NCBI GenBank assembly: GCA_027422505.1
Contig: JAPQWV010000002.1
Coordinates: 22,142,001 to 22,206,000 of the forward strand
DNA from: Craterostigma plantagineum
Taxonomy: Eukaryota > Streptophyta > Magnoliopsida > Lamiales > Linderniaceae
DNA: 64,000 nt
Reading direction: 5' to 3'
A program made the translations under genes and the position numbers. Under the pieces are notes generated by a model. The model did no database searches. It saw nothing but the letters and a program-made list of their open reading frames with translations, and was not told the DNA's origin. Shown in pieces: positions 1 through 10,590 of the stretch. The stretch's first letter is position 1. Each line of letters begins with the position of its first letter.

Positions 1-357
1 AACTGCCACAGTGAGAGGCGTTCAGATCGTTGGGGGCTTCCGTGTATTGCTTTTATCAAACCTGATGATCGACCCAGTTCGAACTTAAAGTGGATAGCTT
101 GCTGGTGTCGCCTAAGCTCAATAACAGTAATGCTAAGGTCTTTCCAGAAAGCCCAGATGCCTCCTCGAAACCGTCGGGCTTCTACTCGTGTGCATTTGAA
201 CTGTGGAAACCTTCTACAAATCGAGTCTGCAGGGGGTCCTAATCTTGGTCTCCGTGATGAATATGATATCTGGTTGATGTGCTTGTATCATATCAGAAAG
301 TACACTGGTGAATCGGCTGCTTCGCGCTCCCCTACAATTCCAGGCTAGAATAATCAT
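1..357 (-). pseudogene. L1-type LINE ORF2, 5' end only (endonuclease domain)
   Basis: Read on the minus strand from the ATG at 357, the product opens with a WNCRGA motif and reaches TETK, the pattern of the N-terminal apurinic/apyrimidinic endonuclease of plant L1 ORF2 proteins, which nicks target DNA for target-primed reverse transcription. The Glu of TETK matches the catalytic Glu of the family. A TAG stops this frame at codon 48 (about 216-214). Endonuclease similarity then resumes in another frame with a GGIWAFW motif, so there is also a frameshift. The window edge cuts off the rest (reverse transcriptase, zinc knuckle). The ATG overlaps the ORF1 stop as ATGA, so the two ORFs belong to one element. 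Family call is secure; a functional product is excluded. Confidence 0.85.
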
Positions 358-2219
358 AAAGACTGAGAAATGTGTGGGGAGTGACTTCCCCTCTCGATCA
401 CCATGTTCGAAGTATTAGCTGTAGTTGGGTGTGAATTCTCAACGACAGCCTCCTGTTGTGAGCGCACCGCATGCATATCATCATGCAAGACAGGGGTACC
501 GACTCTTGGCGGCGAGTGAGAGTCTGGTGGTTCCTCTTCTATCCTCGGCTGAACTTGGTCTGCTATTTGTGAGTCTGATTGGTCTGGTAGGATTAGGTCG
601 TCGTCTTGAGCTGTAGTTGATGACAGACCAGCTGTGAAGGTGAACGCTGACGAGGACACTATTTCTACAAGTGGCTCGGTTCGATGGTTAGTTCTATTAT
701 GGATGAGAAGAGACTCGTGGGCCTTGTTGATTGGCTGGGGCTGTTCAGCCCTAGGTTGGCGGGCTGCATTCTTGGTAGGCTGAATCCTTGGTAGAGTTCT
801 TCTTAGCATTAAGGGATTTCCTTGATCGTGGCCCAAGTTGGCCATTACCTTTGGAGTTGGAGAGCCCAAAATCAGCCCGACCCACATTCTTAGGCCCAAA
901 GCTCTTTTCCATTAGCCCCTGCTCCGATTGAACAATAACTGAATTGTCTCCTTGATTTTGACCATGATTAGCTCCCATCAACCCCATAGATTTTTCCTTT
1001 CCTTTGGAGGACTCTTCCGGCGGGATCGGCTCCTGATTTCCCTCCTCAGTAACCTCTAAAATTTTAAATCTTGAACCGTTTCCATGATTCTCGCTTCGTA
1101 CGTTAATTGCTTTCCCGTTTCGGGCCCCTGAAAAGGCGCGATTTCTGTCCGTTAATTAGGAGGTTTCCTTTTCGGTTTCTCCACCAACATCCATGGCCCA
1201 TGGCTCGGCGCCGGAGGTGTGTTAGTCGGATTCTCGACGAGGTATGCACGTTGTTCCGCCGCTCTGCTCGATTCAGCCTCGCCTGCATCCGGTCGCTGTG
1301 GATCGGTATTGTCATCATCTGTTTTTCCCTTCTCAGCCACCTTAGCCGGGCAGTCATCTTGCTTATGGCCGTAAAGTCCACAGTTGAAGCATATCAAGTG
1401 AATTCCTTCGTACTGAATTTGGTAAAGGTCACCTAACATCATGATATGTGGTATGAGACTTTTGTTGAGGTCAATTTCCACACATAGACGCGCGAAATTC
1501 CCCATATCCTGGCGTTGGGTATTCATATCGATTTTAATGGTGCGCCCTAGGAAATCAACGATTCCGCTCATACCTTCTTCGTTATAGAGTTCGATGGGGC
1601 AATCTGGTATGCGAAGCCAAAGTGCTGCTTTGTATTGTAGCTTCGGAAGGCCGGAATCTTGGGGTCCATCTTCTCACAGCTAAGTAGTGGTCCAAAATCT
1701 TCCATGGCCCATCCAGCCGAACTCTCTCCCGGTCTTCCTTCAAAGTGAATCGAGCAACAAAGTAATCATGGCTTAGACTGATCAACTTGAAACTGCCCCG
1801 TGGTCGCCGTAAGGTGCTGAGGCGACGGTGAAACTATCGTAGCCTACTTTTTTGCCGAGAACTTTGATGATGAGCGATGACTTCCATGGCCTGCGGAAGT
1901 TTTTTAGCTGTTCTTTAGTAAAGCGCACATCATCTAGTTCAAAACAGTTTTCGTCATCCTCTTCCTCTGAATCGCAGTCATGATGATCGCCGGAGAGATC
2001 GCCAGTAAAGGATTCCGTTGACCTCTGCTCCAGCACAGCCTCCCTGTACGAAAACTTCCTTTTTCCTCCATCCAGAGTTGCGTCACCAACAGTAGGGAAA
2101 GTGGCATCCTGTGATGTATTGCTGAATGATTCAGTCCTTGTTCGGATTTGGATTTTCCGTGCACGTTTAATGCTCCTATTTAGTTGATCCTCCTCTTCTG
2201 TTGTTTGACAGTCGGCCAT
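354..2219 (-). pseudogene. L1-type LINE ORF1 (DUF4283 + zinc knuckle), frameshifted
   Basis: ORF1 encodes the nucleic-acid-binding protein of plant L1 elements. From the ATG at 2219, an acidic and Lys/Arg-rich N-terminus is followed by a DUF4283-like domain (DYFVARFTLKEDRER, then GPWKILDHYLAVRRWTP, about 1585-1785), then the segment containing FLGRTIKID, and a CX2CX4HX4C zinc knuckle (CFNCGLYGHKQDDC, about 1372-1415). A long low-complexity tail ends at the TGA at 356-354. The frame changes at least twice: at about 1785, where the first frame stops at 1782, and at about 1640 within the DUF4283 domain. The tail is also partly readable in a second frame around 751-987. ORF1 is therefore degenerate. 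The start was chosen because it opens the hydrophilic N-terminus; the same frame is open upstream to 2531, but that stretch overlaps an older LTR and is hydrophobic. Confidence 0.85.
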
Positions 2220-2229
2220 GGTTTTGAAT

Positions 2230-2862
2230 TCTGTTTGTAATCCAACTTTTACGTAAACATGTTCATTAAAGAAAATAATGTTAAAGCATATAAAAATATG
2301 TGAAAATAGAAAATATATGATGATGAGAGGAAGGGAGGGTCGGTCGATCATTGAGCTGGAGAGAATGCCTCCGTGGTCTATGATCTTGCCGTACGTGTTA
2401 TTCCTGCCAGAGAGTCGTATGAGATGATAGAGTAAGAGATAGAGTGAGAGGGATAGATCGTATGAGAGATTGAATGAGGGATGGCCGTTTTGCATTTCTT
2501 CTAGCTCCTTTATATATGTCAGTTCATGCACCCAAAAAATGGATCACACGATTGAGAGGTGGTTCTTGTGACCACCTACTCCATACCCCATGACACTTAG
2601 TGATTATTGGGCTTATAATACGTTGGGGGCCATGATAAAGAGAGTAAGTGGTGGTCTTATGAGTCCACGTAAGATAAGTTAGCCCACTATGTTTGCATAG
2701 ATCCCCTCGGTCATTCGGCGTCCTCGGGAAATTGCTCGAGCGTGGCGTCACCCCTCGGGTGGAGTTCCTTCGGCTACCTCGGGTGGTGTTTTTTCGCGGG
2801 AAATATTTCTTCCCTTTTGAATAGACTCGAATAATTTTACCGGGTTAAATTCGGGGATAACA
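2230..2862 (-). mobile_element. LTR fragment, probably of a Ty3/gypsy-type element, minus strand
   Basis: On the minus strand a sequence opening TGTTATCC at 2862 follows directly after a purine-rich tract (GTGAGGGGGACTAT), the arrangement of a PPT followed by the 5' end of a 3' LTR. About 350 bp further on is a TATA box (TATATAAAGG). The segment runs into the LINE, whose ORF1 begins at 2219, so the LTR appears to have been interrupted or truncated by the LINE. The other end and the target duplication are not in view. Assignment to gypsy rather than Copia is an inference from length and style only. Confidence 0.45.
2509..2516 (-). promoter_or_regulatory. TATA box in the LTR fragment
   Basis: TATATAAA on the minus strand, about 350 bp inside the LTR start and about 290 bp upstream of the LINE ORF1 ATG. 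Placement fits an LTR promoter. It could by chance also drive the LINE. Confidence 0.4.
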
Positions 2863-2876
2863 ATAGTCCCCCTCAC
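2863..2876 (-). other. Polypurine tract preceding the minus-strand LTR
   Basis: GTGAGGGGGACTAT on the minus strand abuts TGTTATCC at 2862. This is the usual site for plus-strand DNA priming in an LTR retrotransposon. The stretch 2877-3228 just upstream holds no coding sequence I can recognise and is presumably the element's 3' untranslated region. Confidence 0.45.
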
Positions 2877-3228
2877 AAATAGTCCAAAAGAGTTTAGTGA
2901 ATTTTGGACGTAACAAAATATTCGAGTATTGAGAAAAGGGCTACTTACCTCGCATAGTGGTTTCGAGTGATTCTATCTTGTCTCGTCCTTCGGGTTGTGA
3001 CTTTTGTCTTTGCCTTGAAAGCCTTCTTTATCCAATGTACTCGGGGCGATACTTGTCGAGCGAGAGGTCTCTCGCCTCGGGCCATCGAGATCCGGTCTTT
3101 ATTTTGCTTAAGTGTGCGCCAAACTTAGGGTTTCTTGCCTTGGATCAGAGGCGCCCCCCCGATCCCGAGGAGAGCCTTGGAGATCACGGAAATAGTTCTT
3201 GCAAAATGGTCCAAAAGGGGAAAGTACC

Positions 3229-3456
3229 GCCTCTCGCAGAGGCGGTTCAATGCATGCGACTGTCCGTGAAGGGAATAGTGAGTTGCCTCTCGTAGAGAGA
3301 TTCAATGTGCGCATAGTCTTCTCTTCCCTAGGGGAAGATTTCAGCCTCTCGCAGAGGGATTCAATGTGCGTGATGTTCCCGAAGGGAACAGTGAGCTGCC
3401 TCTCGCAGAGGGGTTCAATGTGCGCGTGGTCTTCTCTTCCCTAGGTGAAGATTTCA
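3229..3456. repeat. Minisatellite of alternating hairpin units, left half
   Basis: Two related units alternate: one of about 54 bp ending near a TTCCCGAAGGGAA stem, and one of about 59 bp ending near CTTCCCTAGGGGAAG. Both open with CCTCTCGCAGAGG followed by TTCAATGTGCG. The composite period is about 113 bp. Each unit carries short inverted repeats that would fold as hairpins. Two composite periods lie here. The array is cut exactly at a unit end by a Sirevirus insertion and resumes at 10591. It lies upstream of a PPT and LTR on the minus strand, so it may be the tandem-repeat-rich 3' UTR of that LTR element. Confidence 0.85.
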
Positions 3457-3814
3457 TGTTGGAACTATTTTATTGTATTCAATTAATAGAGTTGTTTTAG
3501 TTTTGCTATGCAAATTAGTAGTCTTGGGCTAAATTGTAATTAGCCATTGTATAGGACTACTTGTGTAAATATACCACGAGGTGGTATATAAGTGAACTCC
3601 TAAGAAAATTAGGAGTGCGCTTTGTAGAGTTTTACATATTGAAAATTAGAATCGAAAATTTTAGAGAGAAAAATTCGCCAACCCTTACTTGTTCTGCAAG
3701 TTTTCTCTCCCAATCTTCAACGAAGGTAAATCTCATACGTAAGCTTCGAATTTCTTAGATTTACGATTCGATTCTTCTATATTCGATCTGTGTTGAATAG
3801 AAAAGGACCTAACA
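3457..3814 (+). repeat. 5' LTR of Sirevirus-like element 1
   Basis: 358 bp, TG...CA bounded, followed after 2 bp by the primer binding site. A TATATAA box lies at 3585-3591 within the locally symmetric segment CCACGAGGTGG/TATATAAG. Its partner is 10233-10590. Confidence 0.95.
3585..3591 (+). promoter_or_regulatory. LTR TATA box
   Basis: TATATAA in the middle of the 5' LTR, with the same box at 10361-10367 in the 3' LTR. Expected promoter of the genomic RNA. Confidence 0.6.
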
Positions 3815-3816
3815 AT

Positions 3817-3829
3817 TGGTATCAGAGCC
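3817..3829 (+). other. Primer binding site (initiator tRNA-Met type)
   Basis: TGGTATCAGAGCC lies 2 bp inside the 5' LTR. It is complementary to the 3' end of plant initiator methionine tRNA, the usual primer of Copia elements. Confidence 0.9.
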
Positions 3830-5480
3830 AAACATGTTTGGATTTGGATTAAATTGGATTGATTTCTGAAGTTTTGGATACTGTTGTTTTTTAAAAAAAA
3901 AAAAAAAACTCAGCATTGTTCTTCAATGAAATTGGACTAATTCTTCAAAATCTGATTTAATCGGCTGTTTTTAGTCTTCGATCGATTCGTTTATACATGT
4001 CTGAGCTGAATTTGATTGATCGAAACATGATTTTGAGTGAATTCTGAAGATTTGAGCTAATATTCAATCGAACTGTTCTTCATAATTTCAGTTTGATTTC
4101 TGAAATTTTCGAGTTGTTTTGCTGAATTTGTAGATCGATTATGTGTTTCTAATTGACTTAAGCTTATTTCGGATCAATCGAATCTATTTCTGTGCGAATT
4201 TTCGCTGATTCATCGAACTGTTCTTCGTCTATTCTTAATTTTTTTTTAAAAAAAAAGAAAGAAAAATCCGACTGATTTAGCTTTGATTGGGCTGAATCGA
4301 ATGTTCGTTCTTGTTCAGTGCTCGATTTCGATCATTTACCCAGGGTGAATTCGAACAATTTTGTGTTTGGGTCGTGATTTTTTTTCCGCGTCAGCTCTAT
4401 TCTGTTCGTCGTGTTCTTCGCTGAAAAAAAATTTCTGTTCAAGCTCGAGAAATCTGTCAACGCGAAAAACTTCGGTCAACGCTCGCAAAATCTGTTCGAG
4501 AAAGGTTTTCGATCGATAAATCGTTTTAAATTTTTTCGATCGAGAAATCTGCCATCGTCTTCTTCGTGTTAGCTTGGGTGCTCACCTCTGTTCATCGTTC
4601 AACAGCGAAAAACATTTCACCCTCGAAAAATCTGTTCCACGCGAGAAACTTGGGTCAACGATCGAAAAACTGGTTCGAGAAATTTTTACGATCGCAAAAC
4701 CGTTCGAAATTGCTTTTCGATCGCATAAAAACTGTCTCTGAGCTTCACCTTCTTCACGTTAAGCATTTAGATACACATATACACATAGGGCAAATTGCAT
4801 TCCATGTCCCAGAAATACTATATTTCCGCCCAAATTGTTTTCGATTTAGTCCTGAAAAGTTCTGATCTAGTCCTAAATTTTCAATTTAACCCAAGAACTT
4901 TCAATTTCATTGAAATTCTACGTGATTTTACGATCGCAAATTTTTGTTTAGTTGCTTTTGCAGGTTGTCGTCGCAAAACTTGTTTTTCGCCCGCAAAAAT
5001 TTTTGCGATCGAAAAAAAAATTATTTTAAAGAATTAAATATTAAAATCTCAAAACGACGACGTTTTATCAAATCGCAATTTCGGTCGTAAATCTATACAT
5101 AACTGTTATAAATTCAAACTATTTTCTAAAAACAATACTTCGTCGAAAAATTTAACAATCAAAAACAGTGCTCCACACATTCACTCGAAAAAATAATAAT
5201 ACTTTTAATCGAGAATTATTTTCGATCGAAAACAGTGCTTTCTGCTGACATTTAAAGAAAAAAACTTAATAAAATTTGTTTTCGATCGAAAACAGTACTG
5301 TTGGCACATTATTGAAACAGCTCTTGGTATATTTTTAAAATCAAACTTCAAAACCAAAATCTTTTCGAAACTCAAATTTTAAAAGCCAAATAGTTCAATC
5401 AGTATTAAAAAAAAATCCAAATCACAAAACACGTCAACGACCAAAATATCCAACCAAAATTTAGACTACAATAAAACATC
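3830..5480 (+). other. Long non-coding leader of element 1, rich in CGATCG/GAGAAA words
   Basis: No gene is visible. From about 4430 on the sequence is packed with variants of the words TTTTCGATCG and TCGAGAAATCTG or CGCAAAA. Similar word-rich stretches occur in the leaders of the other two Sireviruses (43.2-43.6 and 62.2-62.75 kb, opposite strand) and before ORF3 of element 3 (52.1-53.6 kb). Two poly-A/T runs lie near 3890 and 4245. Confidence 0.6.
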
Positions 5481-7075
5481 ATGGATCCAAATATAAAGAT
5501 TTTACAAGACCAAGTTACAATCAATTTTAATTCGGCAGTGAAACGTTATGAAAAATATAAGAATGAACTTGAAAATGTTAGAACACTCGAGGCTAAGATA
5601 GAAACCTTAGAAATTAAGGTTAAGGAACTTAGCAAAAATTCTGATGTAGTCCAAGTAGAGGAAAATCAGGAGACATGTAGAGCTACAAATTCCATAGAAG
5701 AATGCAATGTCAAAGTAGAGTTAGAATTAAGACTAGCTAGTGCTCTCGATATGGTCTCTAGTCTTGAATCTAAGCTAGAAATTTCTGAATTTAACCTTAG
5801 GAGCTCTAGTGCGAAAATAGATGAACTAATTAAGAGCTCAAATCTTAGCGGGGCTAAGCATATTTTGTTAGAGAAGCATAGCTCGGTGTTAAGGAATTAG
5901 AGGGCAGGCTAGACAACAACCATAAATGTCTACTTAGGAATCTAGACGAGAAAAGTCTTCTTAAATGTAGACTAGAGGGTGTGAACAAAAAGGTCACTAG
6001 TCTCGAAGCTCAAATAGAAAAATCTAATTCTAAGATAAGTGAGTTAACTAAGAGTCTAGACACCTGTCAAGCCGAGAAGAGCACTGCTCAAAATAACTAT
6101 GCTTTCTTAGGAGAAGAACGTGGGAAGCTCTATTGTAAGATTAATCAATTAGAAAATCTTCTTACGATTTCTAAGACCAGGGAAGCACAATCTCATCATT
6201 CTGAAAATTCTTCTTCTGTCGATATACCTTCTATTTTTACAAGAATAAAGGATTTAAATTCTACACTAGAAACAGACAGAAAGAATTTTGAAGTAGAAAA
6301 GAATAAATTCTAACGGAGATATCTAATCTCAAAGCTTCCTCATCTTCAAAACATGATCAAGGAACGCAAACGGATGATCTCGTTCCTACCACCGAAATGA
6401 CTTCTACTAGTTCTGCGTCAATCTTGACCAGAGCTGAAATTCAAAGTAAAAGTCCCGCACTTTCTGTAGTCAGGGAACAAGTCCCGCGGAAACGAGAGAA
6501 CAGAAAAGCTCCAAGAATGAATAATAAAGATCAAAAGTCTTCCTCTCCCGCTCTCAAAAAGAAAAAAATGTTCACGAAAATATTTCAAGTTCTAGCGCAC
6601 AAACTTCATCGTGTGCTTCAAATGATTCTACTAATTTTCATTTGAAAAGCCTAGACTTGAAAATAATTTTCGAAATTCTTTTTATCATGTGAAAAATGTG
6701 CATTTTCCAAGTAGGAATTACGACACTTCTACTTTACATGCTTATCACTCTATTTGCTCGTATTCTTACATGAAGTACCCAGTCAATAATCGTTCCGAAA
6801 AGCATTTATTATGACTAGGTACTGAGAAGACCTTTACAAGTACACATTCTAGGAGCACATATTTACATGCTAGAATTACTTATCCGTGTAAAATCAAGCA
6901 AAAATGGATTCCTAAGTCGGATATCAAGTCACAAAGTCCTAGTCAAATATGGACTCCTAAGACTACATCTTCGACCAACTTAGGCTCACAATCTAATTTT
7001 ACACGATTTACGACTAACTCGTTTTCTGCTAATAAGGGAGGACCAATACGACAATGGGTACCAAAGTCCCGATAG
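5481..7075 (+). pseudogene. Coiled-coil and basic remnant of Sirevirus Gag
   Basis: Starting at the ATG at 5481, a heptad-rich coiled coil (many Leu, Lys, Glu, Ser; segments such as SSLESKLEISEF and LRSSSAKIDEL) runs to about 6310. A Ser/Lys-rich basic tail ends with GGPIRQWVPKSR and a TAG at 7073-7075. The coiled coil matches the region after the zinc knuckle of the 60.3-61.2 kb Gag (LRSSSEKIDELTKS, NYALLGEERKKLY), and the tail matches what lies before the protease there. There is no capsid (UBN2) and no CCHC knuckle upstream. The frame changes near 5900, 6315, 6570 (next to an A-run) and 6645, and TGA interrupts near 6810. Sirevirus Gag coiled coils are thought to mediate protein contacts; a retained function here is speculation. 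Confidence 0.75.
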
Positions 7076-7394
7076 TTTTGCAGATTTCCCTCATGTATGG
7101 AATTCGACGTAGTGGCTCCACGTACATGTTAAGGGATGAGGCGTGAGCTACTACAACTAAGCTTCAATGAGGTATATTTCAAACTTACATATGCATATGA
7201 GTTTCGTCGAAAAAATATATACATATTTTCTTTGAAAACTCTTCAAATGATACATTTTCTATATGCATTTCAGCGCTTTAAACGAGTTTTAAAAATTTTC
7301 AAATGCATATTACGAACGGACACGATAAATACCATTTTTCGATTAGTACCTTTTCAATGAGCTTTATTTGAGGGGGAGAAAAACTTACAACGAG

Positions 7395-8159
7395 GACTGA
7401 GTTCTGGGAGTACCAAATAACAGGGGATTGCAGTTGGCAATGGAGGCAACTAATTAAGGTTCGAGATATGATGCGAGGAGGTTACAAAGATGATGTGTGG
7501 CTAGAGACTACTGATGGAAACTATACTGTGTCTTCGGGGTATAAGTGGCTTAAGGGATCTCGACCTAAATTTGAGATTGCAGCAGCTGTGTGGAATCGTT
7601 GGACACTGCCTAAACATACATTTATTATGTGGCTTATAATGCATAAACGGCTACTCACAAGGGATAGATTGAAGAAGTGGGGAATGACTATAGCTGACCC
7701 GAGGTGTGTACTGTGTATGCAAGCAGATGAAACCATAGAGCACCTTCTATGGGAATGTCCTTATAGTAAGAGTCTTCAAGGGGCGACGAGCAGTTGGATG
7801 AAGTGCGTAATGCCAGATAGCTTCGAGGGATGGGAGAGGAAGCTCATAAAGATGGGAAAACAGAAAACCCGGTAGCAAAGATCCAGATAGCAGGGATAGC
7901 GGCGGTGGCATATGGTGTATGGAATGAGAGGAATGCAAGGTTACACAAAGTGGGGATGCGAGAGGCTATGGTTCTATTCAAGACAATTCAGAGAGAGTTT
8001 AAAGCGCAAGCGAGAGGCATGAGATTTAAGAGGAATTCATCTCAGGCTGTGGGATACATCTCTGATCTGTTATCTTCTTAGTTAATGGTTTTTAATGTGG
8101 GATGTATGAACACTGGGGCAGTTGTGGTAATGAAAATCTTTCATACCAAAAAAAAAAAC
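7395..8159 (+). mobile_element. 5'-truncated LINE nested in element 1, with poly-A and TSD
   Basis: The segment begins inside a LINE ORF2 and ends in an A-run at 8149-8158. It is flanked by the 12-bp direct repeat ACTTACAACGAG (7383-7394 and 8160-8171). Severe 5' truncation, a 3' poly-A and a variable-length TSD are the signature of target-primed reverse transcription. It inserted just downstream of a GAGGGGGAG tract of the host element. Confidence 0.95.
7396..8081 (+). pseudogene. LINE ORF2 C-terminus (zf-RVT domain), frameshifted
   Basis: The reading runs from the insertion point through YTVSSGYKWLKG to a zf-RVT zinc-binding domain (CVLC, then HLLWEC), typical of the C-terminus of plant L1 ORF2. 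A frameshift near 7835 moves the frame; the continuation contains AYGVWNERNARLHK and ends with TAG at 8079-8081. The zinc-binding region helps reverse transcription in the intact protein. Here endonuclease and reverse transcriptase are missing, so it is dead on arrival. Confidence 0.88.
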
Positions 8160-8171
8160 ACTTACAACGAG

Positions 8172-10221
8172 CGATTTAAGGGAATGAGATTTGTAATATT
8201 CGTCAAGCTAATTACGCATATTTCTAGGGGGGATTTATTTTCGAAGCATTTTCTTTTGGAGATGGAAAGCATAAATAACTACTTTGATTTTCTTTATCTT
8301 TTATACTTAAATTAAAAATAAAACCATCCGAAAAAGTTTGCCGATTTTTTCTTCACTTTCTCGAGAAACTTTTCACCATAAAGTTTCTTGACAAGTTTTT
8401 TTCGTCACACTTTCTCGGAGATATAAATATAATACTACTATATGAATAGTATACATACATATATATATATATATATCTATAAGAAAAAGGTATAAAAAAT
8501 AATAATAAAAAAAGGGGAGATAAAAAAAAAGAGGAGATAAAAAAAAGAGGGATAAAAAAACGATAAAAAAAAGGGATATAAAAGAAAAGGAGATAAAAAA
8601 AGAAGGATAAAAAGGAGAAAGAAGAAAAATTATAAAAAAAAAATAAAAAACAAAAACCTCTCCTTTCTATTTCTCGATATGCTTCTCGGATTTATTCTCT
8701 CACATCCAAAGATGGACGTACCATGAAGAATCTCGAGCTTTCAAACGGACAAAATTTTCCAAAGATGACGGCGACGATCTAAGTGAAGATCAAATGCTCC
8801 GTATTTTCATCGACCGGCTCCGGCTTGCTAATTCAACTAGAGCAACACTTCTCACGTACCCCGGAAGCACGGATTTTATGTTCCTATGGTTCAGTCTAAT
8901 CCGACTTGATCCTAACCCCGGAACGCGTTCGAGCATTTGCGACCAAGCAAGATTATTTTGATGATGCCTAGGAAGTCTTTGAAGATACATCACTCCCTTA
9001 TCTCACATAATTTTCGGATCAACCTCCATAGGTACAGGTGCTAATTTTAATTAGCTCATGGGTAGAAGTCGTCGCATTAGGTCCAACGGCGCATGCACAA
9101 CCGAGCCTTAACCACTCGTCTATCTCTCAAAAGATAGGTGTTTCATAAATCGCGGGGAACCACGTCTGCTATCACCGCTTCACTCGGAAACAGGAGATAT
9201 TGAACTAAGTGGTATTCCGCCCCGTACGACGCTTTTATTGAACACTCGCGTGTGTCCTTACTCCCCAAAATTTTCAAATTTTTTAGGACACATACACTTT
9301 TTAATACACCTAATCTTTGTGATTACGTTAGAACTTCCGTAGACATGTCCTTTTTAAAGACATGTTTCGAGGATCGGAATGTAGTCCGACCGTTACAACA
9401 TCAAAGCAACAACGGTTTCGGCCATCTTCTACGAGCTTTGCTCCTAGTTGATGTCAACGGGACGCCTATGTGTCCCCGGTACTCATTTCGACGGATTGCC
9501 TTTGTGACTCCGTCCGGTTATTACCCTCACCGACCTGTTTGTGTCCCTATCTACCTCCAAATTAACATGCCGACATCGTTCACACTATTCGCCATGAGGG
9601 GGAGAAGGGGTTATGCATACACAATCGGTCGGTCCACCCACCAAATTCCTCCGCGCGTACCACTCTGAAACCTGGCAACGCCACATTCAAAGGAAGCTTG
9701 GTACAACTTAATACAAAACGGCATACTTTCTTCTGGAACTAGAGACGCTTCTTCGAGGCCGAACCAGACAACTTCCATTCGGAGAAGACGAATTTGGCGA
9801 AACGGAAAAGATGGATAAACTCCGAGCCCTCTCCTCGACTCTCTCATTCCCCTGCTTCCGGAAGAAGAAGCAAGGACTGAGGACCGAATGACACGTAACT
9901 CAAGCATCATCAAGGACTGAAGTTGCCAACTGTGTCCACTGCATCAATGATCGAAAATGCCAACCGTGTTCACCTCTCCAAACCTCACATCGGACGCCCC
10001 AATCTCAACACAAGGTTGACCCAAATAAGGGGAGTTTCGTGTTTCGTGTGCTTTCAACGGGAGGAATGGAACGCGGACTTTCAAAGGAAGATTCGAAGAA
10101 AAAGCCAATGCCTAGAAGACTTGGTGAGCTTGAAGATTTTCTAAAGAGGATATTTTTAGGACTCGAGGACTCTTTCCACTGCAAGACGAAGACAACCAGC
10201 GCATGTTGAAAATTGCATACA
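8172..10221 (+). other. 3' internal region of element 1, no recognised gene
   Basis: A (TA)n run at about 8456-8475 is followed by a purine-strand tract built on GATAAAAAAA/GGGGAGATAAAA words (about 8478-8660). An open frame at about 8660-8960 (FIDRLRLANSTRATLLTYPG) and one at 9252-9668 (138 codons) match nothing I know. The position, between the pol-less body and the 3' LTR, is where Sireviruses carry extra ORFs, so these may be decayed remnants. A GAGGGGGAG tract lies at about 9595-9607. Confidence 0.4.
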
Positions 10222-10232
10222 AAGGGGGAGTT
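10222..10232 (+). other. Terminal polypurine tract of element 1
   Basis: AAGGGGGAGTT abuts the 3' LTR start TGTTGG at 10233. This is the site of plus-strand priming. Confidence 0.85.
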
Positions 10233-10590
10233 TGTTGGAACTGTTTTATTGTATTCAATTAATAGAGTTGTCTTAGTCTTGCTATTCAAATTAGTAGTCT
10301 TGGGCTAAATTGTAATTAGTCATTATATAGGACTACTTGTGTAAATATACCACGAGGTGGTATATAAGTGAACTCCTAAGAAAATTAGGAGTGCGCTTTG
10401 TAGGGTTTTACAGATTGAAAATTAGAATCGAAAATTTTAGAGAGAAAAATTCGCCAACCCTTACTTGTTCTACAAGTTTTCTCTCCCAATCTTCAACGAA
10501 GGTAAATCTCATACGTAAGCTTCGAATTTCTTAGATTTACGATTCGATTCTTCTATATTCGATCTATGTTGGATAAAAAAGGACCTAACA
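10233..10590 (+). repeat. 3' LTR of Sirevirus-like element 1
   Basis: 358 bp, the same ends as the 5' LTR, with about a dozen substitutions by eye and no length change. TSD TTTCA follows at 10591-10595. Confidence 0.95.

Larger units (their letters stand above)
3457..10590 (+). mobile_element. Sirevirus-like non-autonomous Copia element 1, complete with TSD
   Basis: Two 358-bp LTRs (3457-3814 and 10233-10590) begin TGTTGGAACT and end CCTAACA. They flank an internal region with an initiator-tRNA-Met-type primer binding site and a terminal polypurine tract. The 5-bp target duplication TTTCA is at 3452-3456 and 10591-10595. By eye the LTRs differ at about a dozen sites (roughly 3%). The only recognisable product is a coiled-coil and basic protein matching the C-terminal half of Sirevirus Gag. 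Capsid, zinc knuckle, integrase, reverse transcriptase and RNase H are absent, so movement would need proteins in trans. GAGGGGGAG-type tracts at about 7370 and 9595, besides the terminal PPT, fit the multiple PPTs known from Sireviruses. A truncated LINE is nested at 7395-8159. Confidence 0.93.

Noticed and set aside
2457..2531. Extension of LINE ORF1 upstream of 2219
   Set aside because: The frame is open but overlaps the older LTR and codes a hydrophobic, Ser/Leu-rich stretch unlike ORF1.
3229..3456. CRISPR-like array (regular repeats with spacers)
   Set aside because: The whole unit repeats, so there are no unique spacers, no cas genes, and the genome is plant.
3561..3758. 65-codon frame in the LTR, repeated at 10337-10534
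   Set aside because: Lies wholly within the two LTR copies; repetition reflects LTR identity, not a gene.
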